Part shown: one piece after another, positions 1-7,409 of the stretch
How positions within the stretch are numbered: position 1 is the stretch's first letter
Layout: the number at the start of each line of letters is the position of its first letter
Source of the DNA: Streptomyces sp. SAJ15
GTDB lineage: Bacteria > Actinomycetota > Actinomycetes > Streptomycetales > Streptomycetaceae
Direction: 5' to 3'
DNA: 64,000 bases
NCBI RefSeq assembly: GCF_007595705.1
Contig: NZ_NISY01000005.1
Coordinates: 248,001-312,000, forward strand
Translations under genes and position numbers: made by a program
Notes under the pieces: generated by a model
What the model was told of the DNA's origin: nothing
Seen by the model: only the letters and a program-made list of their open reading frames with translations
Databases searched by the model: none

Positions 1-774
1 CTCCGCGATGGGGATCAGGATGTCCCCGGCCTCGCGCAGCACCGCGGCGGCGGACTCCACGAACAGGCTGGATCTCGCCACCAGGCGCGAGGGCAGTTCC
101 CGGCGCGTGGCGCCGTAGGCGCCCACGGCGCTGAGGTGCACCCCCTCCCGCGCCACCGCGGAGTCCTCGAACAGCGGCTCCGGCGAGGTGGTCACCGTGC
201 AGATCACGTCCGCGTCCCGCACGGCGGCGTCGACGCTCTCCAGCACCTCGACCGCGAGGCCCCGCTCCCGGGCCCACGCGGCCAGCTTCCGGGCCCTGCG
301 CGGATCGCGGCTGTGCAGCCGTACGGAGTCCCAGGGCCGGATCCCCGCCAGCCCCTCCAGGTGCCCCCGGCCCTGCACCCCGGCGCCGATGACGGTCAGC
401 ACCCGGGCGTCGGGTCTGGCCAGGAGGTCGGTGGCGCAGACGGTCACCGCGGCGGTGCGCAGTTCGGTGACCGCGGTGGCGTCGAGCACCGCCACCGGGC
501 GGCCGGTCGCCGCGTCGAAGAGCGTCACCAGCCCCTGGACGCTGGGGAGTCGTAGCTCCGGCGGGTTGTCGAAGAGGCTGATCAGCTTCACCGAGAGGGT
601 GTTGGAGTGCACCGCGGGCATCAGCAGCAGCTCGCCCGCGTCGGTCCGCACCGAGCTGCGGGCGAACTCCGTGGCCCCGTCGCCGCCCGCGGTGAAGGCC
701 GCGCCGATCTCCGCGGCGAGTTCGGAGACCGACAGCAGCTCCCGGACGGCCCGCGCGTCGAGGATCCTCAGCAC
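1..774 (-). CDS. Ornithine cyclodeaminase / mu-crystallin family enzyme (3' end outside window)
   Basis: This is the N-terminal 258 residues of an ornithine-cyclodeaminase-family protein; the gene continues past the left edge. The family uses NAD(P)(H) to deaminate/cyclise ornithine or to make or cleave N-(carboxyalkyl)amino acids, as SbnB does in diaminopropionate synthesis. Visible are the substrate-side RTAA stretch (about residues 106-109) and the Rossmann GAGVQG loop (130-135), followed by a typical strand-helix series. The GTG start overlaps the stop of the aminotransferase upstream (GTGCTGA), so the two are translationally coupled. Context with an aminotransferase, an FMN reductase and a symporter suggests amino-acid-derived metabolite synthesis rather than plain proline formation; this is inference. 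The substrate cannot be told from sequence. Confidence 0.85.
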   Translation of the reverse strand, partial: MLRILDARAVRELLSVSELAAEIGAAFTAGGDGATEFARSSVRTDAGELLLMPAVHSNTLSVKLISLFDNPPELRLPSVQGLVTLFDAATGRPVAVLDATAVTELRTAAVTVCATDLLARPDARVLTVIGAGVQGRGHLEGLAGIRPWDSVRLHSRDPRRARKLAAWARERGLAVEVLESVDAAVRDADVICTVTTSPEPLFEDSAVAREGVHLSAVGAYGATRRELPSRLVARSSLFVESAAAVLREAGDILIPIAE

Positions 775-2057
775 AGCGCCGCCCGCAGCGCGTCACCGAG
801 CAGCTCGCAGAGCAGATCGACCTGCTTGTCGCTGAGACCGGGGTGGCAGGGCAGGTTCATCTGCTCATCGAACCAGAGCCGTTCGGCGGTGGGGCACTCC
901 CCGTAGCGATGCCCGCGCGAACGCCACTCGGGCGTCAGGTGGAGCGGGAAGTAGCGGATCGGGACCTGCACCCCGCGCTCGGCCAGCTCGTGGATCAGCC
1001 GCTCCCGGCTGAGCCGTTCGGGGGCGCGCACGAAGAAGGTGAAGAGGTGCTGGGACTGCTCGACCCCGTCCGGCTCGGTGACCGCGGCGACCAGGCCCGG
1101 GTAGTCGGCGAGCACCTCGCGGAGCCGCTGGGCGATCATCCGCCGGCGGGCCACGAAGTCGGGCAGGGAGCGCAGTTGGGCCACGCCCACGGCCGCCGCC
1201 GCCTCGCTGAGCGTGGCGTTGGTGCCGTGGCGGAGCAGGGCGACGCAGTCGTGGGTGTACGAGTGTCCCGGGTAGAGCGCGCCGGGCAGTGGCTCCCGCG
1301 AGGTGCCGAAGCGGTGGTCGCGCGCCACGAAGACGGCGTCCGCCTCGTTGCCGCGCAGCCGCTCGATCCGGTCGACCCAGTCGTCGTTGGCGAAGGTGAG
1401 CATGCCGCCCTCGCCGAGCGTGGTGATGTTCTTGCTCGAGTGGAAGCTGAAGCAGCCGATGTCGGCGAGGGAGCCGGGGCGGCGGCCGTGGTAGCTGCTG
1501 CCCAGCGCGTGGGCGGAGTCCTCGATCACCAGGATGCCGCGCTCCCGGGCCAGCTCCATGACGGCGTCCATCTCCGCCGGGAGCCCGCCGTAGTGCACCA
1601 GGATGACGGCGCGGGTCTTGTCGTTCAGCAGCTTGCGCAGGCTCTCCGGGTCGAGGTTGAGGGTGTCGTCCTTGACGTCGCAGAACCGGACCCGGACCTC
1701 GGGGTACTGGAGCAGCGGCTGGATGGTCGCCTGGTAGGTCTGCGGCGTGACGACGACCTCGTCCCCGGGCCGCAGGTCCAGGAGGTGGATGGCGAGCTCC
1801 AGGGCCACCGTCCCGCTGGTGACGCTCATCGCGTGCCGGGCGCCCACATAGGCGCGGAAGTCGTCCTCGAAGCGGGTGCGCCACGCGCCGCCGGAGAGGG
1901 TCTCGCCCGAGCTGATGACCTGGGTCACCGCCTCGATCTCGGCGGGCCCCAGCGTGCTGCCGAAGGGGAGGTAGGGCACCCGGTAGTCCCGGAGGTTCTG
2001 TCGGAACGCCGCTATCTTCGGAATGTCTTGGCCGGTCATGGTACTCCCAACAGTCAT
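768..2057 (-). CDS. DegT/DnrJ/EryC1/StrS-family PLP-dependent aminotransferase
   Basis: A complete 429-residue fold-type I aminotransferase of the DegT/StrS family, which usually transfers an amino group to a keto sugar or other small ketone. The PLP signature is intact: SGTVALELA near residue 81, the ring-stacking/phosphate region, Asp180 in IEDSAHA and the Schiff-base Lys209 in FHSSKN followed by GEGGML. The start is the ATG whose last bases form an ATGA overlap with the stop of the symporter gene; a second Met lies at residue 7. No sugar nucleotide genes accompany it, so a non-sugar amino-acid pathway is at least as likely. It belongs to the operon FMN reductase - symporter - aminotransferase - cyclodeaminase. 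Confidence 0.9.
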   Translation of the reverse strand: MTVGSTMTGQDIPKIAAFRQNLRDYRVPYLPFGSTLGPAEIEAVTQVISSGETLSGGAWRTRFEDDFRAYVGARHAMSVTSGTVALELAIHLLDLRPGDEVVVTPQTYQATIQPLLQYPEVRVRFCDVKDDTLNLDPESLRKLLNDKTRAVILVHYGGLPAEMDAVMELARERGILVIEDSAHALGSSYHGRRPGSLADIGCFSFHSSKNITTLGEGGMLTFANDDWVDRIERLRGNEADAVFVARDHRFGTSREPLPGALYPGHSYTHDCVALLRHGTNATLSEAAAAVGVAQLRSLPDFVARRRMIAQRLREVLADYPGLVAAVTEPDGVEQSQHLFTFFVRAPERLSRERLIHELAERGVQVPIRYFPLHLTPEWRSRGHRYGECPTAERLWFDEQMNLPCHPGLSDKQVDLLCELLGDALRAALC

Positions 2058-3430
2058 CGAACAGCCGCCGTCGGGGCCGGCGCCCCGCGGTCGTCGCCGT
2101 CATCGGCCGGCGCCCCGTGGCCGTCGTCCACCAGCGTGGTCTCGTCGAACGGCAGCCGGCCGGCCAGCACCTCGGCGGCCCGCTCCCGGTCGATCTCCTT
2201 GGTCCAGGTGCCGATCAGCACCGTGGCGACCGCGTTGCCCGCGAAGTTGGTCAGGGCGCGCGCCTCGCTCATGAAGCGGTCGACACCGACGATCAGGCCG
2301 ACGCCGTCGACCAGTTCGGGGCGGTGCGACTGCAGACCGCCGGCCAGGGTGGCCAGGCCCGAGCCGGTGACGCCCGCGGCCCCCTTCGAGGCGATGATCA
2401 TGAAGGCGAGCAGTGAGACCTGCTGGCCCAGCGAGAGCGGTTGGCCCAGCGCCTCGGCGACGAAGAGCGAGGCCATGGTCAGGTAGATCGCGGTGCCGTC
2501 GAGGTTGAAGGAGTAGCCGGTCGGAACGGTGATGCCGGCCACCGGCCGGCTCACCCCCAGGTGCTCCATCTTGGCGATCAGCCGCGGCAGCGCCGGCTCC
2601 GAGGAGGAGGTGGACAGGATCAGCAGGAACTCCCGCGCCAGGTACTTCAACAGCGCGAGGATGCTGATCCCGGCGACGAGGCGGAGCACCGTGCCGAGCA
2701 CCACGAAGACGAACAGCAGGCAGGTGACGTAGAAGCCGACCATGATGACGGCCAGCGACTTCAGGGCGTCCGCCCCGGTCTCGCCGACCACCGCCGCGAT
2801 CGCGCCGAACGCGCCGACCGGCGCCACCCACATGATCATGGCGAGCACGCGGAAGACCAGCCGCTGGATGTGGCCGATGCCGGTCAGCACCGGCCGGCCC
2901 GCCTTCCCCATGGCCTGGAGCGCGAAGCCGACGAGCAGCGCGACCAGCAGGGTCTGCAGCACCTCGCCCGCGGTGAAGGCGGAGACCAGGGTGGTGGGGA
3001 TGATGCCGAGCAGGAAGTCCGTGGTGGACTCGCCGCCCTTCTTCGCCTGGGCCTCTCCCGCGTGCCGCGCCGACTCGGTCAGCTCCAGCCCGCTGCCGGG
3101 CTCCAGCACGTTGCCGACCAGCAGTCCGATGGCGAGCGCGACGGTCGACATCGTCAGGAAGTACAGCAGCGCCAGGCCGCCGACCGCGCCGACCTTGGCC
3201 GCCTTGCGGACCGAGCCGACGCCGATCACGATCGTGCAGAAGATGACCGGGGAGATCATCATCTTGATGAGGTTCACAAAGCCGGTGCCGACCGGCTTCA
3301 GCTCCACCGCCGCGTCGGGCGCGGCGAAGCCGAGCGCGATGCCCAGCACCACCGCCACGATGACGGCGATGTAGAGGTAGTGCGTTCTGTCCCGTCTGAC
3401 GCGGTCGTCCCGCGCCGCCGTTCCGCTCAT
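2054..3430 (-). CDS. Dicarboxylate/amino acid:cation symporter (DAACS/DctA-like)
   Basis: A 458-residue membrane carrier of the SDF/DAACS family (GltPh, DctA), which couples Na+ or H+ flow to uptake of C4-dicarboxylates, glutamate or aspartate. Helical hairpin 1 carries the serine-rich TSSSEPALP, the TM7 motif is the canonical NLDGT (of the NMDGT class), hairpin 2 has GAAGVTGSGLATL, and TM8 reads DRFMSEARALTN. The chosen ATG is preceded by GGGAG at good spacing and lies 5 bases beyond the FMN-reductase stop; an in-frame start 13 codons upstream would overlap that gene. It sits inside a biosynthetic-looking operon, so it may import a precursor such as aspartate or move the product. Confidence 0.9.
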   Translation of the reverse strand: MSGTAARDDRVRRDRTHYLYIAVIVAVVLGIALGFAAPDAAVELKPVGTGFVNLIKMMISPVIFCTIVIGVGSVRKAAKVGAVGGLALLYFLTMSTVALAIGLLVGNVLEPGSGLELTESARHAGEAQAKKGGESTTDFLLGIIPTTLVSAFTAGEVLQTLLVALLVGFALQAMGKAGRPVLTGIGHIQRLVFRVLAMIMWVAPVGAFGAIAAVVGETGADALKSLAVIMVGFYVTCLLFVFVVLGTVLRLVAGISILALLKYLAREFLLILSTSSSEPALPRLIAKMEHLGVSRPVAGITVPTGYSFNLDGTAIYLTMASLFVAEALGQPLSLGQQVSLLAFMIIASKGAAGVTGSGLATLAGGLQSHRPELVDGVGLIVGVDRFMSEARALTNFAGNAVATVLIGTWTKEIDRERAAEVLAGRLPFDETTLVDDGHGAPADDGDDRGAPAPTAAVR

Positions 3431-3434
3431 CCCG

Positions 3435-4034
3435 TCACTCCCACGCGGTTCCGATGCCGACGGCGTCACCGGCGGCGAGCTGCCGGGTGACCGCGACCAG
3501 GGAGCGGCACAGGACGTCGAGTCGGCCCCGCGCCGCCGGGGCGGCGAGCAGCCGTCGCCCGTCCCCCGTTCGCTCGAAGTCGCCGGGCACAGTGACGAGT
3601 TGCTCCGGTACGGCCACTCCCTTGAGGGCCCGCACCACCGTCCGCAGCGCGTCGCAGACCTGGACCGCGGTCAGGTTCTCCCCGTGGGCGAGCAGCCCGA
3701 CGGGCTTGCCGGCCATCTCATGGCCGTCCAGGTGGTCCAGGGCGTTCTTCAGGGCTCCGGAGTAGGAGCCGTGGTACGTGGGCGACGCCAGTACGAAGGC
3801 GTCCGCCCGGGCGGCCATCGGCGAGAGCTGGCGCGCCAGGGGGTCGGCGTACAGCTCCGGACGGCCGTGGCAGGAGGCGTCGACGATCGGCAGCGGGCGC
3901 GCGGCCAGATCCCACACCAGCGGCTCGGCGCCCAGTTCGGTCAGCACCCCGGCGGCGGCGCCGATGACGGCCGCCGTGTGCGAGCGTGGGCTCGGGCTGC
4001 CGCCGAGCAGCAGCACTACGGGACGGCCGGTCAT
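3435..4034 (-). CDS. NADPH-dependent FMN reductase family protein
   Basis: A 199-residue flavodoxin-like protein of the NADPH-dependent FMN reductase family, which reduces FMN for a partner monooxygenase or acts as a quinone/azo reductase. Motifs seen are the FMN-phosphate loop GGSPSPRS (residues 11-18) and SPTYHGSYSGALKNALD (84-100), the classical flavin-binding and dimer helix of the family. The start chosen is the ATG that overlaps the stop of a tiny upstream reading frame (ATGA); an upstream in-frame Met would add 22 residues with no family resemblance. Being promoter-proximal to symporter, aminotransferase and cyclodeaminase, it probably serves the same pathway; no flavin-dependent oxygenase is visible here, so its partner may lie left of the window. 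Confidence 0.85.
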   Translation of the reverse strand: MTGRPVVLLLGGSPSPRSHTAAVIGAAAGVLTELGAEPLVWDLAARPLPIVDASCHGRPELYADPLARQLSPMAARADAFVLASPTYHGSYSGALKNALDHLDGHEMAGKPVGLLAHGENLTAVQVCDALRTVVRALKGVAVPEQLVTVPGDFERTGDGRRLLAAPAARGRLDVLCRSLVAVTRQLAAGDAVGIGTAWE

Positions 4035-4114
4035 GCCGACCCCCCGGGGAGGGCGCCGCGGATCCACCGCGGAACCTGACCAGCCGTCAGCCGGTGCCAT
4101 CGCTTGGCCTGCAT
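4031..4114 (-). CDS. Possible 27-residue peptide at the head of the operon
   Basis: A short frame starts at an ATG preceded by AAAGGTGAGG, a good ribosome-binding sequence, and ends in a TGA that overlaps the FMN-reductase start as ATGA. The peptide is basic and Trp/Arg-rich at the front (begins MQAKRWHRL, has PRWIRG in the middle) and ends GGSA. It has no hydrophobic signal. It could be a precursor or scaffold peptide for a modifying pathway, a translational-coupling leader, or chance. Nothing here shows the modifying enzymes, so the peptide-product idea is speculative. Confidence 0.35.
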   Translation of the reverse strand: MQAKRWHRLTAGQVPRWIRGALPGGSA

Positions 4115-4240
4115 CAACGCCTCACCTTTCGCCCGTACTGCGGGGTAACGGAGCACAGGCCCACGATTGCCGGGCGACGCCGTCAGCTGAAGGAGCTTGT
4201 CCGCTGGACGACGCCCCCTGTCCCAATCCGGCGGCGGGAC

Positions 4241-4295
4241 CCACCGAGGCGTGTACGGCGCGGACCGTCGGTCCGCGCCGTACACGCCTCGGTGG
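4241..4295 (-). terminator. Perfect 27-bp inverted repeat between LuxR gene and operon
   Basis: Two 27-base arms beginning CCACCGAGGCGTG are perfect reverse complements around a single central T, giving about a 26-bp hairpin with a 3-base loop. No U-tract follows, as is common in Streptomyces. It lies 22 bases past the LuxR stop and 126 bases before the peptide frame on the same strand, so it probably ends the luxR transcript and isolates the biosynthetic operon. Confidence 0.75.
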
Positions 4296-4317
4296 TCATG
4301 GCTCCTCCCGGCCCGGG

Positions 4318-5025
4318 TCAGCCGCGCCAGTCACCGGTGCCGAACCAGCCCAGGCGGGTCGCCAGCGCCCCGGCCTCGAACCTGCTGCGCGCGTTGAGCT
4401 CCCGCATCAGCTTGGCGACGGTCCTGCTCACGGTGCGCTTGGAGACGTCGAGTCGATGGGCGATCTGCTCGTCGGTGAGGCCGCGGGCGAGCATGCGCAG
4501 CACATCCAGCGACTGGTCGTCGTCCGGGGACCAGCTCTCCACGGCCAGCGGCGTCGAGCCCTCCCACAGGCCGAGGAAGAGATAGTGCAGCATGCTGACG
4601 GTGTCCGGGCAGCGGGAGACGCTCACCGAGTCCTCTCCCCGGGGCGCGCCCCGACCGGGTTCCGCGACCACCGCGGAGGTGGCGTCGTCGACCAGCGCCA
4701 TGGTGACCGGTACCTCCGCGGCGGTGCGCACCTGAATTCCCGAACGGGCCTGCCACAGCACGTACTCCACGATCGCGGGGTGGGACAGCAGGCGCTCGTC
4801 CCAGATGACGGAGATCCGCACCCAGCGCCGCAGCAGGCTCATCAACATGCCTGCCTCGCGGCGGAGTTCGTCCTGGCGCGGCATGGACTCCGAGCGCACC
4901 ATCACGATTTCACGCCGCGCGGTGGACAACGTGGAATGCAAAGAGGGGTTGTGGGGTCGCGGTGGCCGCACCTCCGCGTTTTCCCGGTGGTCGATGGACT
5001 GGACTGCGAGCGTGGTCACGGTCAT
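4318..5025 (-). CDS. LuxR-type transcriptional regulator with N-terminal PLD/TrmB-like sensor layout
   Basis: A 235-residue regulator. The C-terminal 65 residues are a LuxR/NarL helix-turn-helix (LARGLTDEQIAHRLDVSKRTVSRTVAKLM), ending with ARSRFEAG and GW. The first 160 residues are no receiver domain; the pattern AIVEYVLWQARSGIQVR followed by a short acidic strand resembles the effector region found in many actinobacterial LuxR proteins of the phospholipase-D/TrmB type. That assignment is tentative. The plus-strand regulator at 8952 has the same architecture and the same SRFEAG...GW tail, so the two are likely paralogues working on one regulon. An AAGG box precedes the ATG and an inverted repeat lies just upstream. 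Confidence 0.85.
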   Translation of the reverse strand: MTVTTLAVQSIDHRENAEVRPPRPHNPSLHSTLSTARREIVMVRSESMPRQDELRREAGMLMSLLRRWVRISVIWDERLLSHPAIVEYVLWQARSGIQVRTAAEVPVTMALVDDATSAVVAEPGRGAPRGEDSVSVSRCPDTVSMLHYLFLGLWEGSTPLAVESWSPDDDQSLDVLRMLARGLTDEQIAHRLDVSKRTVSRTVAKLMRELNARSRFEAGALATRLGWFGTGDWRG

Positions 5026-5039
5026 GCCTTGTTTCCTTT

Positions 5040-5057
5040 TCCACTAATTCACGTGGA
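5040..5057. promoter_or_regulatory. Inverted repeat TCCAC-N8-GTGGA upstream of luxR
   Basis: A dyad TCCAC, eight bases TAATTCAC, GTGGA lies 15-32 bases before the luxR start, in an AT-richer patch. LuxR-type proteins bind such dyads, so autoregulation is possible; this rests on position and symmetry only. Confidence 0.35.
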
Positions 5058-5137
5058 GCGACGTGCAGGTGGGGGTAAGGAGCGAGACGCGCAATTCTGG
5101 GGGATGTCCAGAGAGGGAAACCGGCGGACGGCGGAGC

Positions 5138-6484
5138 CTATTTTCCGTCGGAGATGCGGATTTCCACGACCGAGGGATCGTCCTCGGGTCGGTCCAGCTC
5201 CGCGGGGCGCTGTGCCGAGAGGGTGTGGTTGAGCCGGTCCAGGTCGAGTTGGCCGGCCCACCGGGTGATGACGAGGGTCGCCACGCTGTTGCCGATGAGG
5301 TTGGTGACGGCCCGGGCCTCGGACATGATCCGGTCGATCCCGATGAGCAGGGCCACGCCGGCCATGGGCACCGACTGGGTCACCGAGATCGTCGCGATGA
5401 GGGTGAGCAGCCCGGAGCCGGTCACTCCCACCGCGCTCTTCGAGACGATCATCGCGATGGCCAGGAAGAGCAGTTGGTCTCCGAGGGAGAGCCCGCTTCC
5501 GCTGGTCACCGCGACGAACATGGCCGCCATGGTGAGGTAGAGGCAGGTGCCGATCAGGTGCAGCGAGTAGCCGCCGGCCAGCACCGGGGCGCTGGTGCCG
5601 CGCGGCGCCCCGGCCAGCTCCAGCTTGCGCAGCACGCGCGGGAAGACCGGGCCCGAGGAGGAGGTGCCGATGACGACCAGGAGCTCATGGCGCAGATAGC
5701 GCACCAGCCGCAGCAGCGAGAAGCCGTTGGCCCTGGCCAGCAGCCCGAGCCCGAGGAAGATCACCGCCGCGCAGGTGAGGTAGAAGGCACTGATCAGGCA
5801 GGCCAGTCCACCCAGCGGTACGACGCCGATCTGGCTGGCCGTGTACGCGGCGCCGCCGAAGGCCGCCGCCGGCGCCCCGGCGACCACGATCCGCACCATG
5901 CAGAACAGGATGTGGCTGCCCCGGTTGATCAGGTCCAGCACGGGCGCGCCGCGCCGCCCCGCCATCACCAGGGCCACCCCGGTGAGCGCGGCCACCACCA
6001 GGGTGTGCAGCATGTTTCCGCCGATCACGGCGGAGGAGAAGCTGTGCGGCACCACCGCGTCCAGGCTGAGTGAGCCGTTGCCGAAGCTCTCCGCCTGTCG
6101 TCGCAGCGAGTCCAGCTTGTCGACGTCCGGCCCCGGATCGGTGGCGGGGATCGGCAGCCGGCCCAGCAGATTGCCGACCAGCAGTCCGATGACGAGCGCC
6201 AGCGTCGTGGCCGCCTCGAAGTAGAGGACGGCCTTCAGCGACAGGCTGCTCAGCAGGCGCCGGCCGCCCAGGGAGGCCAGCCCGCCGGCCACCGTGGTGA
6301 AGATGACCGGGCCGATGAGCATCGTCATCAGTGAGATGAAGGCGTCGGCCAGGAAGCGCATCCGCTCCCCCGCCTCCGGGGCGACGGCCCCGAATACGAC
6401 ACCGAGTCCTAACCCGCACATCGTCCAGAAGGTCAAAGTGCGGTGCATGGGACGGCCAGGCGGTCCCTTCGCCATGTTTCGCAT
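5138..6484 (-). CDS. DAACS-family symporter with altered substrate/cation motif
   Basis: A 448-residue membrane protein clearly of the DAACS family: hairpin 1 TSSSGP (274-279), hairpin 2 VGVTGSGLLTL, and TM8 DRIMSEARAVTN are retained. The TM7 motif, normally N-(M/L)-D-G-T, reads HLIGT (309-313), so the conserved Asn and Asp that bind cation and substrate are gone. It may transport differently or act as a transceptor for the adjacent regulators. Codon 25 is a TTA, rare in Streptomyces. It lies downstream of the divergent promoter shared with the response regulator and 112 bases before luxR on the same strand. The ATG at 6484 was chosen; Met4 is an alternative. Confidence 0.85.
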   Translation of the reverse strand: MRNMAKGPPGRPMHRTLTFWTMCGLGLGVVFGAVAPEAGERMRFLADAFISLMTMLIGPVIFTTVAGGLASLGGRRLLSSLSLKAVLYFEAATTLALVIGLLVGNLLGRLPIPATDPGPDVDKLDSLRRQAESFGNGSLSLDAVVPHSFSSAVIGGNMLHTLVVAALTGVALVMAGRRGAPVLDLINRGSHILFCMVRIVVAGAPAAAFGGAAYTASQIGVVPLGGLACLISAFYLTCAAVIFLGLGLLARANGFSLLRLVRYLRHELLVVIGTSSSGPVFPRVLRKLELAGAPRGTSAPVLAGGYSLHLIGTCLYLTMAAMFVAVTSGSGLSLGDQLLFLAIAMIVSKSAVGVTGSGLLTLIATISVTQSVPMAGVALLIGIDRIMSEARAVTNLIGNSVATLVITRWAGQLDLDRLNHTLSAQRPAELDRPEDDPSVVEIRISDGK

Positions 6485-6717
6485 ACCCCCGTATCGCGAC
6501 GAAGCCGGGGCGTGCCACTCCGTCGTTCATCCGCCCCGGATCACCACTGAGCCTAGGCAGGCTCTGCAAAATCACGGCTCCCGTACCTACAGAGTTGTGT
6601 TAAGCGTATGTAAGATCACCGACACGACAGTGGGAGCAACGTTTCTTCGAAAACCGGACGTACGGGGACGTCCGCGACGACACACACATGCGCTGATCGC
6701 CGGGGGATGACAGCCAT
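6485..6717. promoter_or_regulatory. Divergent promoter region, symporter / two-component system
   Basis: This 233-base gap between two divergent starts contains an AT-rich core around 6565-6620, including ACAGAGTTGTGTTAAGCG and ATGTAAGATC, where promoters for both directions and the response-regulator site would be expected. I see no gene in it and could not fix a consensus -35/-10 pair. Confidence 0.5.
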
Positions 6718-7398
6718 ATGAGGGTCCTGCTTGTGGAGGACGACGTCGAAGTCGCCGACGCACTGACCGAGGGACTCCAGCAGTACGGATGGACCGTGGA
6801 CCATGTCTCCACCGGAGCCGCGGCCCTCCGCAGACACGAGTGCGGCGACATCGTGCTGCTCGACCTCAACCTGCCCGACATGGACGGCCTTGAGGTGTGC
6901 CGCGGGCTGCGCGCCATGTGCGCGGTGCCGATCATCGCCGTCACCGCGCGCTCCGACGAGATGGACAAGGTCCTGGGGCTGCGGCTGGGGGCCGACGACT
7001 ACATCGTCAAGCCCTACCGACTCCAGGAGTTACTCGCACGGATGGCCGCGGTGATGCGCCGCACCGGGACGCGGCCGGCCCCGGCCGAGCCGGTGAACCC
7101 GGTCCTCACCCGGGGCCGGCTCACCATCGACCCGGCCCAGCGCACCGTGTCGCTGGACGGCCGGCCCGTCATCCTCACCCGCAAGGAGTTCGAGCTGCTG
7201 GTGCTGTTGGCCGGCACGCCGGGCCGGGTCTTCCTGCGCGAGCAGTTGCTGGACGCCGTATGGAATCAGCAGTGGGCGGGGAGCTCCCGCACCCTGGACA
7301 CCCATGTGGCCGCGCTGCGCCGCAAGCTCGGCTCCACGAAGTGGATCAAGACGACGCGCGGGGTGGGCTTCAGCTTCCAGCCGCAGCCCGCGCCCTGA
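6718..7398 (+). CDS. OmpR-family two-component response regulator (TTA codon)
   Basis: A 226-residue OmpR/PhoB-type regulator. The receiver domain has the acidic pair in VEDD, phospho-acceptor Asp49 in LLDLNLPDMDG and the Lys of IVKPYR; the C-terminal winged helix carries RKEFELLVLLAGTPGRVFLREQLLDAVW and the closing KWIKTTRGVGFSF. GGGGGA precedes the ATG. It is 11 bases from the kinase gene and is surely its partner. Codon 105 (bases 7030-7032) is TTA, so translation may wait for the BldA tRNA. The divergent symporter with its own TTA codon is the obvious target. Confidence 0.93.
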   Translation: MRVLLVEDDVEVADALTEGLQQYGWTVDHVSTGAAALRRHECGDIVLLDLNLPDMDGLEVCRGLRAMCAVPIIAVTARSDEMDKVLGLRLGADDYIVKPYRLQELLARMAAVMRRTGTRPAPAEPVNPVLTRGRLTIDPAQRTVSLDGRPVILTRKEFELLVLLAGTPGRVFLREQLLDAVWNQQWAGSSRTLDTHVAALRRKLGSTKWIKTTRGVGFSFQPQPAP

Positions 7399-7409
7399 GG
7401 CCCGGGTCG

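Noticed and set aside
3778-5232. 484-codon plus-strand frame over FMN reductase and LuxR
   Set aside because: It crosses the palindromic terminator and opposes two well-supported genes; no family resemblance.
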